A DNA stretch of 64,000 nt from JAIXWP01 sp965247015 (GCA_965247015.1 CBDFGG010000006.1:62001-126000), one strand, 5' to 3'. Shown: positions 36,704 through 45,662, numbered from the stretch's first letter. The notes: a model not told the origin generated them from the sequence alone. Numbers and translations are program-made.

Positions 36704-36973
36704 ATGTACCTTACAACAGATTTAAAAAAACAAATTTTTGCCAAGCACGGCAAATCAGAAAAGGACACTGGATCGTCTGAAGGACAGATCGCATTGTTCA
36801 GCACACGTATTAATCACCTTACAGAGCACTTGAAAGTGCACAAGAAAGATTACGGAACACAACGTTCTCTAATCCGTCTAGTAGGTAAGCGTAGAAGTCT
36901 TTTGGACTATCTACACAAGACTGATATCAACCGTTACAGAGCAATCATCAAAGAACTTGATCTCCGTAAATAA
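36704..36973 (+). CDS. rpsO: 30S ribosomal protein S15
   Basis: This 89-residue protein has the length and sequence of S15: HGKSEKDTGSSEGQIALFSTRINHLTEHLKVHKKDYGTQRSLIRLVGKRRSLLDYL, with the conserved rRNA-binding residues, and ends NRYRAIIKELDLRK. S15 binds the 16S rRNA helix 20-22 junction early in small subunit assembly, and in several phyla represses its own mRNA through a leader structure. It has its own promoter and a leader hairpin, and is followed by pnp as in many bacteria, with a hairpin between them that may lower read-through. Confidence 0.98.
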   Translation: MYLTTDLKKQIFAKHGKSEKDTGSSEGQIALFSTRINHLTEHLKVHKKDYGTQRSLIRLVGKRRSLLDYLHKTDINRYRAIIKELDLRK

Positions 36974-36998
36974 GATACGTAAATAGCTGATGCTATAT

Positions 36999-37037
36999 GC
37001 AAAGGGCAATTGAAACAATTGCCTTTTTGCATTTTTT
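36999..37037 (+). terminator. Hairpin with T-run between rpsO and pnp
   Basis: GGCAATTG and CAATTGCC pair across an AAA loop (core about 37005-37023), extended by weaker A-T pairs and followed by a T-rich run. Probably ends or attenuates rpsO transcription before pnp. Confidence 0.7.
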
Positions 37038-37068
37038 TTAAGTACATAAATTATCCGCAATAGACGAA

Positions 37069-39219
37069 ATGAATTACGAATTGATTACCAAGACCATCGA
37101 CCGTGGAGATGGACGTCCAATTACCATTGAAACTGGTAAATTGGCGAAGCAAGCTCACGGATCTGTGGTGGTAAGACAAGGAGATACCATGCTGTTAGCC
37201 ACTGTGGTTGCAGCAGAAGAGGCCAAAGAGGGTATCGACTTCTTACCGTTAACTGTTGAATACCGCGAGAAATATGCCGCTGCTGGACGTTTCCCAGGTG
37301 GTTATTTCAAGCGTGAAGCGCGCCCTTACGATGACGAGATTCTTGTATCTCGTTTGATCGATAGAGCGCTTCGCCCTATGTTCCCAGATGATTTTCACGC
37401 TGAAGTTCAAGTCATCGTTACTTTGATTTCTGCTGACAAAGAAAATATGTCTGATAGCCTTGCAGGTCTTGCTGCATCTGCTGCTATCGCTGTTTCAGAT
37501 ATTCCTTTCAACGGACCAATCTCTGAAGTGCGCGTAGCTAGAATCAACGGTGAATTCGTAGTTAACCCAACTTGGGCTCAACTTGACAAAGCTGACCTCG
37601 AATTGATGGTAGCTGGTAGCGAAGACAGCATCGTAATGGTAGAAGGCGAAATGAAAGAAGCAAGCGAAGCAGAAATGATCGCTGCTCTTGAACTCGCTCA
37701 CGCTGCAATCAAAGAACAAGTAAGCGCACAAACTGAGATGGCAAGCAAAGTTGCTAAAGCTCAAGTGAAGCGTAGCTACGACCACGAACCAAAAGATGAA
37801 GAGCTTAAAAAAGCTATTTGGGATGGTTGTTACAAGCAATACTACGAAACAGCTAAATCTCCTTCTGGTAAAAAAGAAAGAGGTGCTGCATTCCACGCAA
37901 TAGAAGATGAATTCAACACTCGCTTTACTGATGAAGAAAAAGCAGAGAAGAAATTCTTGTTGAAGAAATATCACCACGATTGCTTGAAAGAAGCAATGAG
38001 AGATATGATCTTGAATGAAAGCATCCGTTTGGATGGTCGTTCAACTACTCAGATCCGTCCAATCTGGTGCGAGGTTGATTACCTGCCAGGAACACACGGT
38101 TCAAGTATCTTCACTCGTGGTGAAACGCAATCATTGACTTCACTTACACTAGGTACTAAATTGGATGAGCAGACTATCGATAGCGCTGTTCAACCAAGAA
38201 GCGATAAATTCTTATTGCACTATAACTTCCCTCCTTTCTCAACTGGAGAAGCTCGCCCAATCAGAAGCACTGGTCGTCGTGAAATTGGTCACGGTAACTT
38301 AGCACTTCGCGCATTGAAGCCTGTTCTTCCATCGAAAGAAGAGTGTCCTTACACTATCCGTATTGTATCTGATATCCTTGAATCAAACGGTTCGTCTTCT
38401 ATGGCAACTGTTTGTGCAGGAACACTTGCACTAATGGATGGCGGTGTGAAGATCAAAGCACCTGTATCAGGTATCGCAATGGGTCTTATCACCAATGCTG
38501 ACAACTCGAAGTATGCAATCCTTTCTGATATCTTAGGAGACGAAGATCACCTTGGTGATATGGACTTCAAAGTAACAGGAACTGAAAAAGGAATCACTGC
38601 ATGTCAAATGGATATCAAGATCAAAGGCTTGAGCATGGACATGGTGAAAAATGCGTTGGAACAAGCACGTGTAGGTCGTTTGCACATACTTGGTGAAATG
38701 GTAAAAACCATCAGCAAGCCAAACGAAGATTACAAGGCACATGCTCCACGCATGGTTTCATTCGATATTCCAACAGAAAATATCGGTGCTGTCATCGGTC
38801 CTGGTGGAAAAATCATTCAAGAAATTCAAAAAACTACAGGTTCAGTTATCACTATCGAAGAGAAAGATGGTAAAGGAATCGTGGAAATATCATCACCAAA
38901 CAAAGATGGTCTTGATGCAGCTGTGAAGCGCGTTAGAAGCATTGTTTGGCCTCCACAAGTTGAAATCGGAGAGATCTACGAAGGTCCAGTGAAGAACATC
39001 CAAGCATTCGGTGCTTTCGTTGAAATTCTTCCAGGCCAAGACGGATTGATCCACGTTTCAGAACTAGAATGGAGACGCGTTATGGATGTTAGAGAGGTTC
39101 TAAAAGAAGGCGATATCGTTAAGTTTAAGGTGATCGGAAGAGATCCTAAAAACGGAAAATTGAAGCTTTCAAGAAAGGCTCTTTTGCCTAAGCCAGAAGG
39201 TGCACCTCAAGAAGGATAA
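37069..39219 (+). CDS. pnp: Polyribonucleotide nucleotidyltransferase (PNPase)
   Basis: PNPase degrades RNA phosphorolytically from the 3' end, or adds tails in reverse. At 716 residues it has the complete plan: first RNase PH domain (GSVVVRQGDTMLLATVVA; GYFKREARP), helical domain, second RNase PH domain (DGRSTTQIRPI, FLLHYNFPPFSTGE, GRREIGHGNLA, SDILGDEDHLGDMDFKV with catalytic Asp), KH domain (IGAVIGPGGKIIQEIQKTTG) and a C-terminal S1 domain (GPVKNIQAFGAFVEILPGQDGLIHVSEL). It follows rpsO after a hairpin and ends at a strong terminator. Confidence 0.98.
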   Translation: MNYELITKTIDRGDGRPITIETGKLAKQAHGSVVVRQGDTMLLATVVAAEEAKEGIDFLPLTVEYREKYAAAGRFPGGYFKREARPYDDEILVSRLIDRALRPMFPDDFHAEVQVIVTLISADKENMSDSLAGLAASAAIAVSDIPFNGPISEVRVARINGEFVVNPTWAQLDKADLELMVAGSEDSIVMVEGEMKEASEAEMIAALELAHAAIKEQVSAQTEMASKVAKAQVKRSYDHEPKDEELKKAIWDGCYKQYYETAKSPSGKKERGAAFHAIEDEFNTRFTDEEKAEKKFLLKKYHHDCLKEAMRDMILNESIRLDGRSTTQIRPIWCEVDYLPGTHGSSIFTRGETQSLTSLTLGTKLDEQTIDSAVQPRSDKFLLHYNFPPFSTGEARPIRSTGRREIGHGNLALRALKPVLPSKEECPYTIRIVSDILESNGSSSMATVCAGTLALMDGGVKIKAPVSGIAMGLITNADNSKYAILSDILGDEDHLGDMDFKVTGTEKGITACQMDIKIKGLSMDMVKNALEQARVGRLHILGEMVKTISKPNEDYKAHAPRMVSFDIPTENIGAVIGPGGKIIQEIQKTTGSVITIEEKDGKGIVEISSPNKDGLDAAVKRVRSIVWPPQVEIGEIYEGPVKNIQAFGAFVEILPGQDGLIHVSELEWRRVMDVREVLKEGDIVKFKVIGRDPKNGKLKLSRKALLPKPEGAPQEG

Positions 39220-39230
39220 TGTTAAAAATC

Positions 39231-39261
39231 GTTTCGTTTGCATTGCAAACGAAACATTTTT
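39231..39261 (+). terminator. Terminator after pnp
   Basis: Perfect 11-bp stem (GTTTCGTTTGC, 39231-39241, with 39245-39255), 3-base loop, then A and five T bases. Confidence 0.85.
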
Positions 39262-39325
39262 ACCCTGTGCACACGTTATCAAATAGAACCCGCAAGTAAT
39301 AATCGCTCAATTTTTTAAGTAAAAA

Positions 39326-40195
39326 ATGAGACAGTTAAAAATCACCAAACAGGTTACCAACCGTGAAACCGCATCGTTGGATAAATACCTGCAAGAGATC
39401 GGCCGCGTCGATCTTATCACTGCCGAAGAGGAAGTGGAATTGGCGCGTCGTATCAAAGCTGGAGACCAAGTAGCCCTGGAGAAACTCACTAAGGCCAACC
39501 TTCGTTTCGTAGTATCGGTATCAAAACAATATCAAAACCAAGGGCTATCACTGCCCGACTTAATTAATGAAGGTAACCTAGGTCTTATCAAAGCAGCTCA
39601 GCGCTTCGATGAAACAAGAGGTTTCAAATTCATTTCATACGCTGTTTGGTGGATTCGTCAATCTATTCTACAGGCTTTGGCTGAACAATCACGTATCGTT
39701 CGTCTGCCTTTGAATAAGATTGGATCAATCAATAAAATCAATAAGGCTTTTGCAAAACTCGAACAAGAATTCGAGCGTCCTCCAACACCTGGGGAACTTG
39801 CTGAAGTACTTGAAATGACGTTGGATGAAGTAAAACAATCATTGAGAAATAGCGGTCGTCACGTATCAATGGATGCTCCATTGAAAGACGGAGATGATAG
39901 CAGTAGTACGATGTATGATGTACTTCAAACAAACGATACTCCATCACCAGATACAGATCTTCTTCACGAATCACTTCGTAAAGAAATCGAACGCTCACTT
40001 CGCACATTGACTTCTCGTGAAGCTGATGTCATCCGTCTTTATTTCGGTTTGAATGGAGAACATCCTTTGACATTGGAAGAAATCGGAGAAAGATTTGACC
40101 TTACTCGCGAACGTGTAAGACAAATTAAAGAGAAAGCAATCCGTCGCTTGAAGCACACGAGCCGTTCAAAGATTTTGAAATCTTATCTAGGATAA
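39326..40195 (+). CDS. rpoD: Primary RNA polymerase sigma factor (RpoD/SigA, Bacteroidota type)
   Basis: This 289-residue sigma-70 protein is the short Bacteroidota housekeeping form, with no region 1.1. Region 1.2 reads TASLDKYLQEIGRVDLITAEEEVELARRIKAGD. Region 2 has NLRFVVSVSKQYQNQGLSLPDLINEGNLGLIKAAQRFDETRGFKFISYAVWWIRQSILQALAEQ, region 3 follows, and region 4.2 has HPLTLEEIGERFDLTRERVRQIKEKAIRRLK. It would read the TAnnTTTG -7 promoters seen across this window. It stands between two strong terminators, so it is transcribed on its own. Confidence 0.95.
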   Translation: MRQLKITKQVTNRETASLDKYLQEIGRVDLITAEEEVELARRIKAGDQVALEKLTKANLRFVVSVSKQYQNQGLSLPDLINEGNLGLIKAAQRFDETRGFKFISYAVWWIRQSILQALAEQSRIVRLPLNKIGSINKINKAFAKLEQEFERPPTPGELAEVLEMTLDEVKQSLRNSGRHVSMDAPLKDGDDSSSTMYDVLQTNDTPSPDTDLLHESLRKEIERSLRTLTSREADVIRLYFGLNGEHPLTLEEIGERFDLTRERVRQIKEKAIRRLKHTSRSKILKSYLG

Positions 40196-40214
40196 TCTTT
40201 TTAAGAGAATATTT

Positions 40215-40242
40215 AAAAACCTCACCAATTGGTGAGGTTTTT
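40215..40242. terminator. Terminator after rpoD
   Basis: Perfect 28-bp palindrome centred between 40228 and 40229; the stem carries CCTCACC and GGTGAGG and runs into T bases. Confidence 0.85.
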
Positions 40243-40290
40243 GTTTTGTAGCTTATCATTCACGATATTCGTAACCATATTTAACCAGAA

Positions 40291-40698
40291 ATGAAAAAAG
40301 CATTTACACTACTCGCGCTACTTTTCTCTATTACCACAGGGGTTTTTGCTCAAGATGTAGAAATCAAAAAAGACGCGGTTAAAATTGACGGCGAGACCAT
40401 CTGTCTCATCAGTGATGATAAAGACAATCGAGGATCTTTCTTTATTGACGATCTTACAGGAAGCCATCTCATTTATATGAAATGGATTTTTTATCCAGAT
40501 CTTAATTATTATGAAATCTATGATGCTGATGATTTAGAAACACCTCTTTGTGAGGAAGAAGCTGTTACTGGTTTCAGAAAGCAAATCATGAGAAAATTAT
40601 ATGTAGCAGAAGTAATCAGCCCGAAAGGTCTCGATCAAAAAGCTTTGACGAATTACGCTGATGGAGTTGGAAAAACATTTTCTCCGAAAAAGAAATAA
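40291..40698 (+). CDS. Small secreted protein of unknown function
   Basis: A 135-residue protein I do not recognise. It has a clear signal peptide (MKKAFTLLALLFSITTGVFAQ), so the mature part is about 114 residues. The mature protein is acidic in its middle (DDKDNRGSFFIDD; YYEIYDADDLETPLCEEE) with paired aromatic residues (IYMKWIFYPDLNYYEIYDADD), and a basic, helical end (LDQKALTNYADGVGKTFSPKKK). The pattern suggests a small beta-rich periplasmic or outer-surface domain. It begins 49 bases after the rpoD terminator and converges on the serine hydrolase gene, whose stop starts at the next base. Confidence 0.75.
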   Translation: MKKAFTLLALLFSITTGVFAQDVEIKKDAVKIDGETICLISDDKDNRGSFFIDDLTGSHLIYMKWIFYPDLNYYEIYDADDLETPLCEEEAVTGFRKQIMRKLYVAEVISPKGLDQKALTNYADGVGKTFSPKKK

Positions 40699-41721
40699 TC
40701 ACCTCCCTCCTACCTTTTGCTTGAAATATTGAAGCAATTCATTGTGAAAGGAAAATATATTGGAGAAATCTTCAGAATCTTCTATCACATTCGATAGAAT
40801 GATGATTGAGGCTTTTCTCTCAGGAAAATAAAAATTCATACACGCATATCCCGGTGCAAAGCCTGTCTGACCTAGTTGGACAGGCTTTTTTGTATTTTCT
40901 ACTGTAGTGCCATATCCATAAAGCGTCTTTCCGAAAACAGGATGATTGCGCATAGCAATCGGATATGCTGTGTGCATTAGCTTATAGCTTTCAGCTGAAA
41001 GTAATTTACCTTGATGTAAATACTTATTCCATTGAACTAAATCATCTATTGTTGAGATAAAACTACCTGCCGCAGGAAAGTTTTCAAGTGACTCTGTTTC
41101 TGTTAACACTTCTCCGTTCTCCTTTCGTTTATATCCTATTAGAATTGTTTCTTTTGGCAACAAATCTGGATGATAAGTATTGAGCATTTTACATTTTTCA
41201 AAAAGCACTTGAGCACTTTTTGAAAAAGCCACTCCTCCCACCTGCTCGATGATTTCAGCGATTAATTGAAAGCCGATCTGAGAATATTCGTAAGAAGTTC
41301 CAGGTTCAAATGATGTGGGTAAATCTTTCGCTTGAATTCCATGTGTATGAGTCAATAATTGATGAAGCGTGACTTTATCTTTCCAGACCTGAGTCAGATC
41401 TTTTAAATAATTCCCAATGGGAGCATCTAGTTTTACTAAACCTTTATCATAAAGCTGTAATAGCAAGACAGCCGTAAACTGCTTGCTAATGGAGCCTATT
41501 ACAAATGATGTATTTCTTTTAACAGGTAAGCGACTTTCTAGATTCTGAAAGCCTTTCTCATAGTAGAATAACTCGTCATCAACTTGGAGGATAACGTTGC
41601 CGTTAAACTTCTTACTAAAGCTTTTTCCTAGAATACTGTCAACTTCGTTCTGATTAAAATGATTCTGCCCATTCACGAGAATGGGCAGAAATAGTAAGAC
41701 AAATAATATTTTTCTAGACAT
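40699..41721 (-). CDS. Serine hydrolase, class C beta-lactamase-like (S12 family)
   Basis: A 340-residue exported protein (signal peptide at about 1-18, ending VNGQ) with the beta-lactamase/D-alanyl-D-alanine carboxypeptidase fold. The nucleophile motif SISK (Ser-x-x-Lys) in FVIGSISKQFTAVLLLQLYD is intact, and LHQLLTHTHGI is typical. The other two family boxes are altered: the usual Tyr-x-Asn is YSQ (in YEYSQIGFQ), and the usual His-Thr-Gly is GQTG (in VQLGQTGFAPGY). It is therefore likely an esterase or peptidase of uncertain activity rather than a beta-lactamase. It is coded 3 bases downstream of the choice-of-anchor L gene. Confidence 0.88.
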   Translation of the reverse strand: MSRKILFVLLFLPILVNGQNHFNQNEVDSILGKSFSKKFNGNVILQVDDELFYYEKGFQNLESRLPVKRNTSFVIGSISKQFTAVLLLQLYDKGLVKLDAPIGNYLKDLTQVWKDKVTLHQLLTHTHGIQAKDLPTSFEPGTSYEYSQIGFQLIAEIIEQVGGVAFSKSAQVLFEKCKMLNTYHPDLLPKETILIGYKRKENGEVLTETESLENFPAAGSFISTIDDLVQWNKYLHQGKLLSAESYKLMHTAYPIAMRNHPVFGKTLYGYGTTVENTKKPVQLGQTGFAPGYACMNFYFPERKASIIILSNVIEDSEDFSNIFSFHNELLQYFKQKVGGR

Positions 41722-41724
41722 AAA

Positions 41725-43269
41725 TTACTTTACCAAATGCTTCATTGTAGCAGTAATTGAAGCATTGTTATCAATTGCTTGAATAATGTACATACCTGAT
41801 TCTAGGCTAATCTCCATTCTTGCAGCGCCAAGTGTATTATATGACTTCACTAGTTTACCCAATGCATCATAAATGACAATGGTGTTAGTGTTCTGTGGAA
41901 GAGTGATCGTTGCAATTCCTTCTGAAGGATTTGGGAAAATATTGATTTGCGATAACATCAACTCATTTCCTACGCTGACAATGGTAGAAGCTTCTGAGAA
42001 TATTGGACAACCATTATTTACACTTACAGAGTAATTTCCGCTTTGTGTAGGCATGAACAACGAATTGTTTGCACCATCTATAGCCACATCATTTAAGTAC
42101 CATTGAATTTGAGATGTGCCGTCATAGTTGGTTATAGACAACTCAACGCCATTGAAATTTATGGATGGTTGAGCTGCTGGAAACTCGCTGATCAAAACAT
42201 TATCAATATCAAAAATGGATTGGAAACCATTTGACTCGTAAATCAATTTGATATCATAAATACCTGGTGAATCATAATTGTGAAAACTAACTCCATTGCA
42301 AGCAGGAATAATCGTTCCGTCTCCCATGTCATAGAAACAATTGCTCACTTCAAGGCTCACATTACTTTCATTTGACATTGAAATAGTTCCACACTCAAGT
42401 GTATAATCAACTCTCGCTTCGATGGTGCTGAGAAGACAAACTTGCGATTGAATACCGCCTGGCTCACCTTCTGGTTCATTGCAGAATTGTTCAAAGCTAG
42501 AACCGCTTAAGAAAACACTTGAATCCAAAGCAGAGTCAGTCATATCGGCTATAATCAATTTGATGTGATACACCTGGCCTATTTGCAATTGTCCAATGCA
42601 AGCGTGAAGAACTACAGTGTGTCCGTCAATGTTTTGTGGAATGTATCCACCGAGATTTTCAGAATAAATGAAATACTCTGAGTTTACATCAGCATTGATT
42701 GAATTAATTCCAACTGGCGTATTAGTGCCGGGCAATACTGCTAAATTAATTGCGCCACTGCTAAAGCTTCCATTGATACCAGGACCACTAAGGAAAAAGC
42801 CAAATTGATCGTTGAACTGAGTACCTACGAATTCAAGATATTCAGAAGATCCAAATACATATTGGAAGGCAACTGAATCACCTGTTGCGATAAAGTCAAA
42901 CTCAAGCACAGAAGCCTCTCCAACGTTTACGACATCATTCGCCAATGAAAGGGCATCCGTGTCTTGTGGAGAATATATAGCGTCATTTGAGGATTGACCA
43001 TCCACAAGCGTTTCGATACCAGGTCCTGTTGAAAGCATGATACCATTTTCAATTCCTATTGAAGAATATGGATCATTGAAAGCAGAAATGTGTGAATGAG
43101 ATCCAGCAGCAGGCTGACCATTGAAAGTAATGTTGCTCACAAAGATGCCGTTGCCCATAAAATGCTCTTGGACTATTTCGGAAATGTCGGTGGTTGGAAC
43201 AAGGGTAGGCTGAGCCATTGCTCCCAGTCCAAATCCAGCAAGAATAATGGAGGTGTAAAGTTTTTTCAT
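41725..43269 (-). CDS. Choice-of-anchor L domain protein with T9SS type A sorting domain
   Basis: A 514-residue secreted protein. I use the ATG at 43269 because it begins a proper signal peptide (MKKLYTSIILAGFGLGAMAQ); the longer frame to 43326 adds a charged tail without a signal. Residues about 25-260 match the choice-of-anchor L domain (NGIMLSTGPGIE, FDFIATGDSVAFQYVFGSSEYLEFVGTQFNDQFGFFLSGPGING, HIKLIIADMTDSALDSSVFLSGSSF). A middle segment resembles PKD or Ig-like folds (YDMGDGTI; WYLNDVAIDG). The end (INIFPNPSEGIATITLPQ to TMKHLVK) is a T9SS type A sorting domain. Likely a surface-attached protein; the serine hydrolase may be co-expressed with it. Confidence 0.9.
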   Translation of the reverse strand: MKKLYTSIILAGFGLGAMAQPTLVPTTDISEIVQEHFMGNGIFVSNITFNGQPAAGSHSHISAFNDPYSSIGIENGIMLSTGPGIETLVDGQSSNDAIYSPQDTDALSLANDVVNVGEASVLEFDFIATGDSVAFQYVFGSSEYLEFVGTQFNDQFGFFLSGPGINGSFSSGAINLAVLPGTNTPVGINSINADVNSEYFIYSENLGGYIPQNIDGHTVVLHACIGQLQIGQVYHIKLIIADMTDSALDSSVFLSGSSFEQFCNEPEGEPGGIQSQVCLLSTIEARVDYTLECGTISMSNESNVSLEVSNCFYDMGDGTIIPACNGVSFHNYDSPGIYDIKLIYESNGFQSIFDIDNVLISEFPAAQPSINFNGVELSITNYDGTSQIQWYLNDVAIDGANNSLFMPTQSGNYSVSVNNGCPIFSEASTIVSVGNELMLSQINIFPNPSEGIATITLPQNTNTIVIYDALGKLVKSYNTLGAARMEISLESGMYIIQAIDNNASITATMKHLVK

Positions 43270-43340
43270 GTAGTGATATTTGGTTTCGTGGTATAAACGT
43301 AAGTGATTTTTCTTCATCTTACACACTGAATCTAAAAAGA

Positions 43341-44318
43341 TTAGCTAACATTTTGAGCCTTTTTCATACTCGGCACTTCTACTACACGGTAAAAAACCCA
43401 CGAGAACACTATGGATAGTGCAAGCCCTAAGAATAGAATAATATAGTCTGTGATGATTCCATTTGAAAAAGGCATCAGTACAAAAATGACGAGTCCTCCA
43501 ATCATGGGATGCGTTAGATAAAGTGAATAGGAAATATTTCCCAGAAAAGAGAGAGAGCGATGCACGTTGGTGACATAAAGAATAAATGCTGCTGCCGCAA
43601 GAGATGCAATGAGCCAATGCAAACCAACGAATTGTAGTATCACAAACGAGGCCGCTATTGCATACACTGCGCATTCTGCTGCGCTGTATTTTTTTACCAA
43701 AAAATAATAGCAACTGAAGCCGATTATAAATGGAGAAATATAGTAAGTAATAAAACGGTCATCGGGTAATAACCATGTAGATGATAACAGCAAACCTATT
43801 ACAGTAGCGCGTTTCCATGCTTTATTACTATTAATCCATGAAAATAAAATGACTAGAATTAGATAGTATTGAATCTCGATGGCCAGTGTCCAAAAAATTG
43901 GATTGAGCCATTCAAGATGAAAAATATGTGTGACGTAAAAAAAATGCGAAATAATATTCATCACACTCAAATCTAATTGTGTCATCCCTGTGGAATTGTT
44001 GTAAAATCCTATTGCAATGGTAAGGGCAAGTGTGATGAGATATGGGGGATGCAATCTCCAGAGTCTTTTCTTAAAGAATACAGGTGCTTTTGAGAGATCA
44101 AATTTTGATCGATCCATTGATAGCGGAATCACAAAACCAGAAATTACAAAGAACACAAAAACTCCAGTCGGCCCAAATGAAGAAAGTTGTTTCAAAGGGT
44201 CTTCGGCTTCAAGCAAAGTTCGACTTCCATCGGAGTGCCCTGCAAGGTGAAAGAAACACACCATGAAGGCTGCAATACCCCTGAGGGCTTGGATGGAGGC
44301 TAGCTTCTGCGATTGCAT
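43341..44318 (-). CDS. Acyltransferase 3 family membrane protein (OafA/YrhL-like)
   Basis: A 325-residue integral membrane protein with about ten hydrophobic segments and the acyltransferase-3 signatures: SIQALRGIAAFMVCFFHL with the conserved Arg and His at the start of helix 1, FVFFVISGFVIPLSM, and FKKRLWRLHPPYLITLALT. These enzymes transfer acetyl or other acyl groups to sugars of O-antigen, peptidoglycan or exopolysaccharide. A -7 element lies 5 bases before the ATG at 44318, so the mRNA may have almost no leader. No other glycan genes are next to it, so the acceptor is unknown. Confidence 0.9.
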   Translation of the reverse strand: MQSQKLASIQALRGIAAFMVCFFHLAGHSDGSRTLLEAEDPLKQLSSFGPTGVFVFFVISGFVIPLSMDRSKFDLSKAPVFFKKRLWRLHPPYLITLALTIAIGFYNNSTGMTQLDLSVMNIISHFFYVTHIFHLEWLNPIFWTLAIEIQYYLILVILFSWINSNKAWKRATVIGLLLSSTWLLPDDRFITYYISPFIIGFSCYYFLVKKYSAAECAVYAIAASFVILQFVGLHWLIASLAAAAFILYVTNVHRSLSFLGNISYSLYLTHPMIGGLVIFVLMPFSNGIITDYIILFLGLALSIVFSWVFYRVVEVPSMKKAQNVS

Positions 44319-44322
44319 CGGG

Positions 44323-44330
44323 CAAAAGTA
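44323..44330 (-). promoter_or_regulatory. -7 element immediately before the acyltransferase start codon
   Basis: TACTTTTG on the minus strand, an exact TAnnTTTG match, separated from the ATG by only 4 bases, which implies a leaderless or nearly leaderless mRNA. Confidence 0.45.
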
Positions 44331-44357
44331 GTACTATTGTAATACAAATTTATCGAC

Positions 44358-45464
44358 ATGAAATTCTCTTTGAGCCTTCTTCTCCTTCTGTTCTCTCTTC
44401 ATTCCTTTTCACAGGTTGACGCGGCAATTGACCTCAATGGCACTTCACGAACATATACCTATTATGTGCCTTCTAACTTGCCTACGAATCAATCCGCACC
44501 CCTGGTTTTCGTTTTACACGGCACCACTCAAACAGGCAATGGTATCATGGATATATCAGCCTTCAATGATTTAGCAGACGAAAATCAATTTATAGTTGTT
44601 TATCCCGACGGAGTTGGAAATGCTTGGAATGTGGGAATTGGTGCTGCTGGTTCTGACGCAGATGATCTCGGTTTTATTGAGCTCCTCGTTGAGACCTTTG
44701 CAACTGATTACAATGTTGATCTTTCTCGACTTTACAGTTGCGGTTTTTCGGCAGGTGGATATATGAGTTATCGTTTGGCATGTGAGTCCTCTTATTGTTT
44801 TGCGGCGGTGGGTTCTGTGGGTGGAACTATGAATGAATCAATTGTTTCAGTATGCAATCCTGTCTTTTCGAGTTCTGTGATTTGTATTCACGGTACAAGT
44901 GATTTCGTGGTAAGCTATGATGGTTCTGCAATAGCAGGTAACTCCGTTTCTGAAGTGCTGCAATTTTGGTCAGCTGAACTCGGCTGTGATGCGGTCCCAT
45001 CCATTGAAAATTTACCGAATATTTCTTTTGTAGATTTCTCTAGTGTTGAAAGGCACACCTATTTGAATTGCAGCAGCTCATCAGAACTCATCCACTTAAA
45101 AGTAATTGGTGGCGGGCATCAATGGCCAGGCACCGACGCTCTTTTGGGAGGCATTGGTGCAATCAATCAAGATATTGACGCAAGCAACGAAATATGGAAT
45201 TTCTTTAGTTCGAAGAGTTGTGACTTTTCTACAGTTGTAGATGAAGAGGCAGTTTCACCAAATATGGTCTACCCTAACCCGGCATCTCATACTTTATATT
45301 TTTCGGGTAATCAATACCAAGACTATCAATTGTTCAATTATCAAGGTCAGCTTGTTTTGAAGGGTAAAAATCAGGGTGCGATTGATATTAGTGCTTTAGC
45401 ACCTGGAGTGTACTTTTTCAAAAATGAAGATGGAAAGAGTGAAAAAGTGATTGTAACACATTGA
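44358..45464 (+). CDS. Poly(3-hydroxybutyrate) depolymerase-like esterase with T9SS type A sorting domain
   Basis: A 368-residue secreted alpha/beta hydrolase of the LpqC/PHB-depolymerase esterase family. A signal peptide (about 1-19) precedes the fold. LVFVLHGTTQTG carries the oxyanion strand; GFSAGGYMSYRLAC holds the nucleophile Ser; ICIHGTSDFVVSYDG gives the acid; and GGGHQWPG the His. Many members act on feruloyl or acetyl groups of plant polymers as well as polyhydroxybutyrate, so the substrate is uncertain. The C-terminus (VYPNPASHTLYFSG to KVIVTH) is a T9SS type A sorting domain, so it is exported by the type IX system. Confidence 0.9.
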   Translation: MKFSLSLLLLLFSLHSFSQVDAAIDLNGTSRTYTYYVPSNLPTNQSAPLVFVLHGTTQTGNGIMDISAFNDLADENQFIVVYPDGVGNAWNVGIGAAGSDADDLGFIELLVETFATDYNVDLSRLYSCGFSAGGYMSYRLACESSYCFAAVGSVGGTMNESIVSVCNPVFSSSVICIHGTSDFVVSYDGSAIAGNSVSEVLQFWSAELGCDAVPSIENLPNISFVDFSSVERHTYLNCSSSSELIHLKVIGGGHQWPGTDALLGGIGAINQDIDASNEIWNFFSSKSCDFSTVVDEEAVSPNMVYPNPASHTLYFSGNQYQDYQLFNYQGQLVLKGKNQGAIDISALAPGVYFFKNEDGKSEKVIVTH

Positions 45465-45517
45465 TTTTTAAACGTATAAAATCGAGTGCTAAAATACGAT
45501 TCATTAAGAAAATTCAC

Positions 45518-45525
45518 TATATTTG
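45518..45525 (+). promoter_or_regulatory. -7 element of the rpsA promoter
   Basis: TATATTTG, followed by CA, is an exact match to the Bacteroidota -7 element. It implies a leader of about 130 bases before the rpsA start at 45663. No good -33 match is seen at 19 bases. Confidence 0.6.
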
Positions 45526-45565
45526 CACCCCTTCTTTCAGGGAGGTAAATTCCTGAAAAGCAGCA

Positions 45566-45640
45566 ATGAAGCATTCGGTTGTTGTTATTAATAAACACAT
45601 AACCCCTCCGGTTTTTCAGAATGCATCCAGAAATGGATAA
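45566..45640 (+). CDS. Possible 24-residue leader ORF in the rpsA 5' leader
   Basis: ATG at 45566 opens a 24-codon frame with TAA at 45638, just 22 bases before rpsA. It includes the run SVVVINKHITPPVF and lies inside the predicted leader, between two small hairpins (TTTCAGG/CCTGAAA near 45535-45558 and ATCCA/TGGAT near 45625-45637). Length and position suit a leader peptide, but there is no family match and the reading frame could be chance. Confidence 0.25.
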   Translation: MKHSVVVINKHITPPVFQNASRNG

Positions 45641-45662
45641 ATCGGATACAAGTTAAAGCCAA

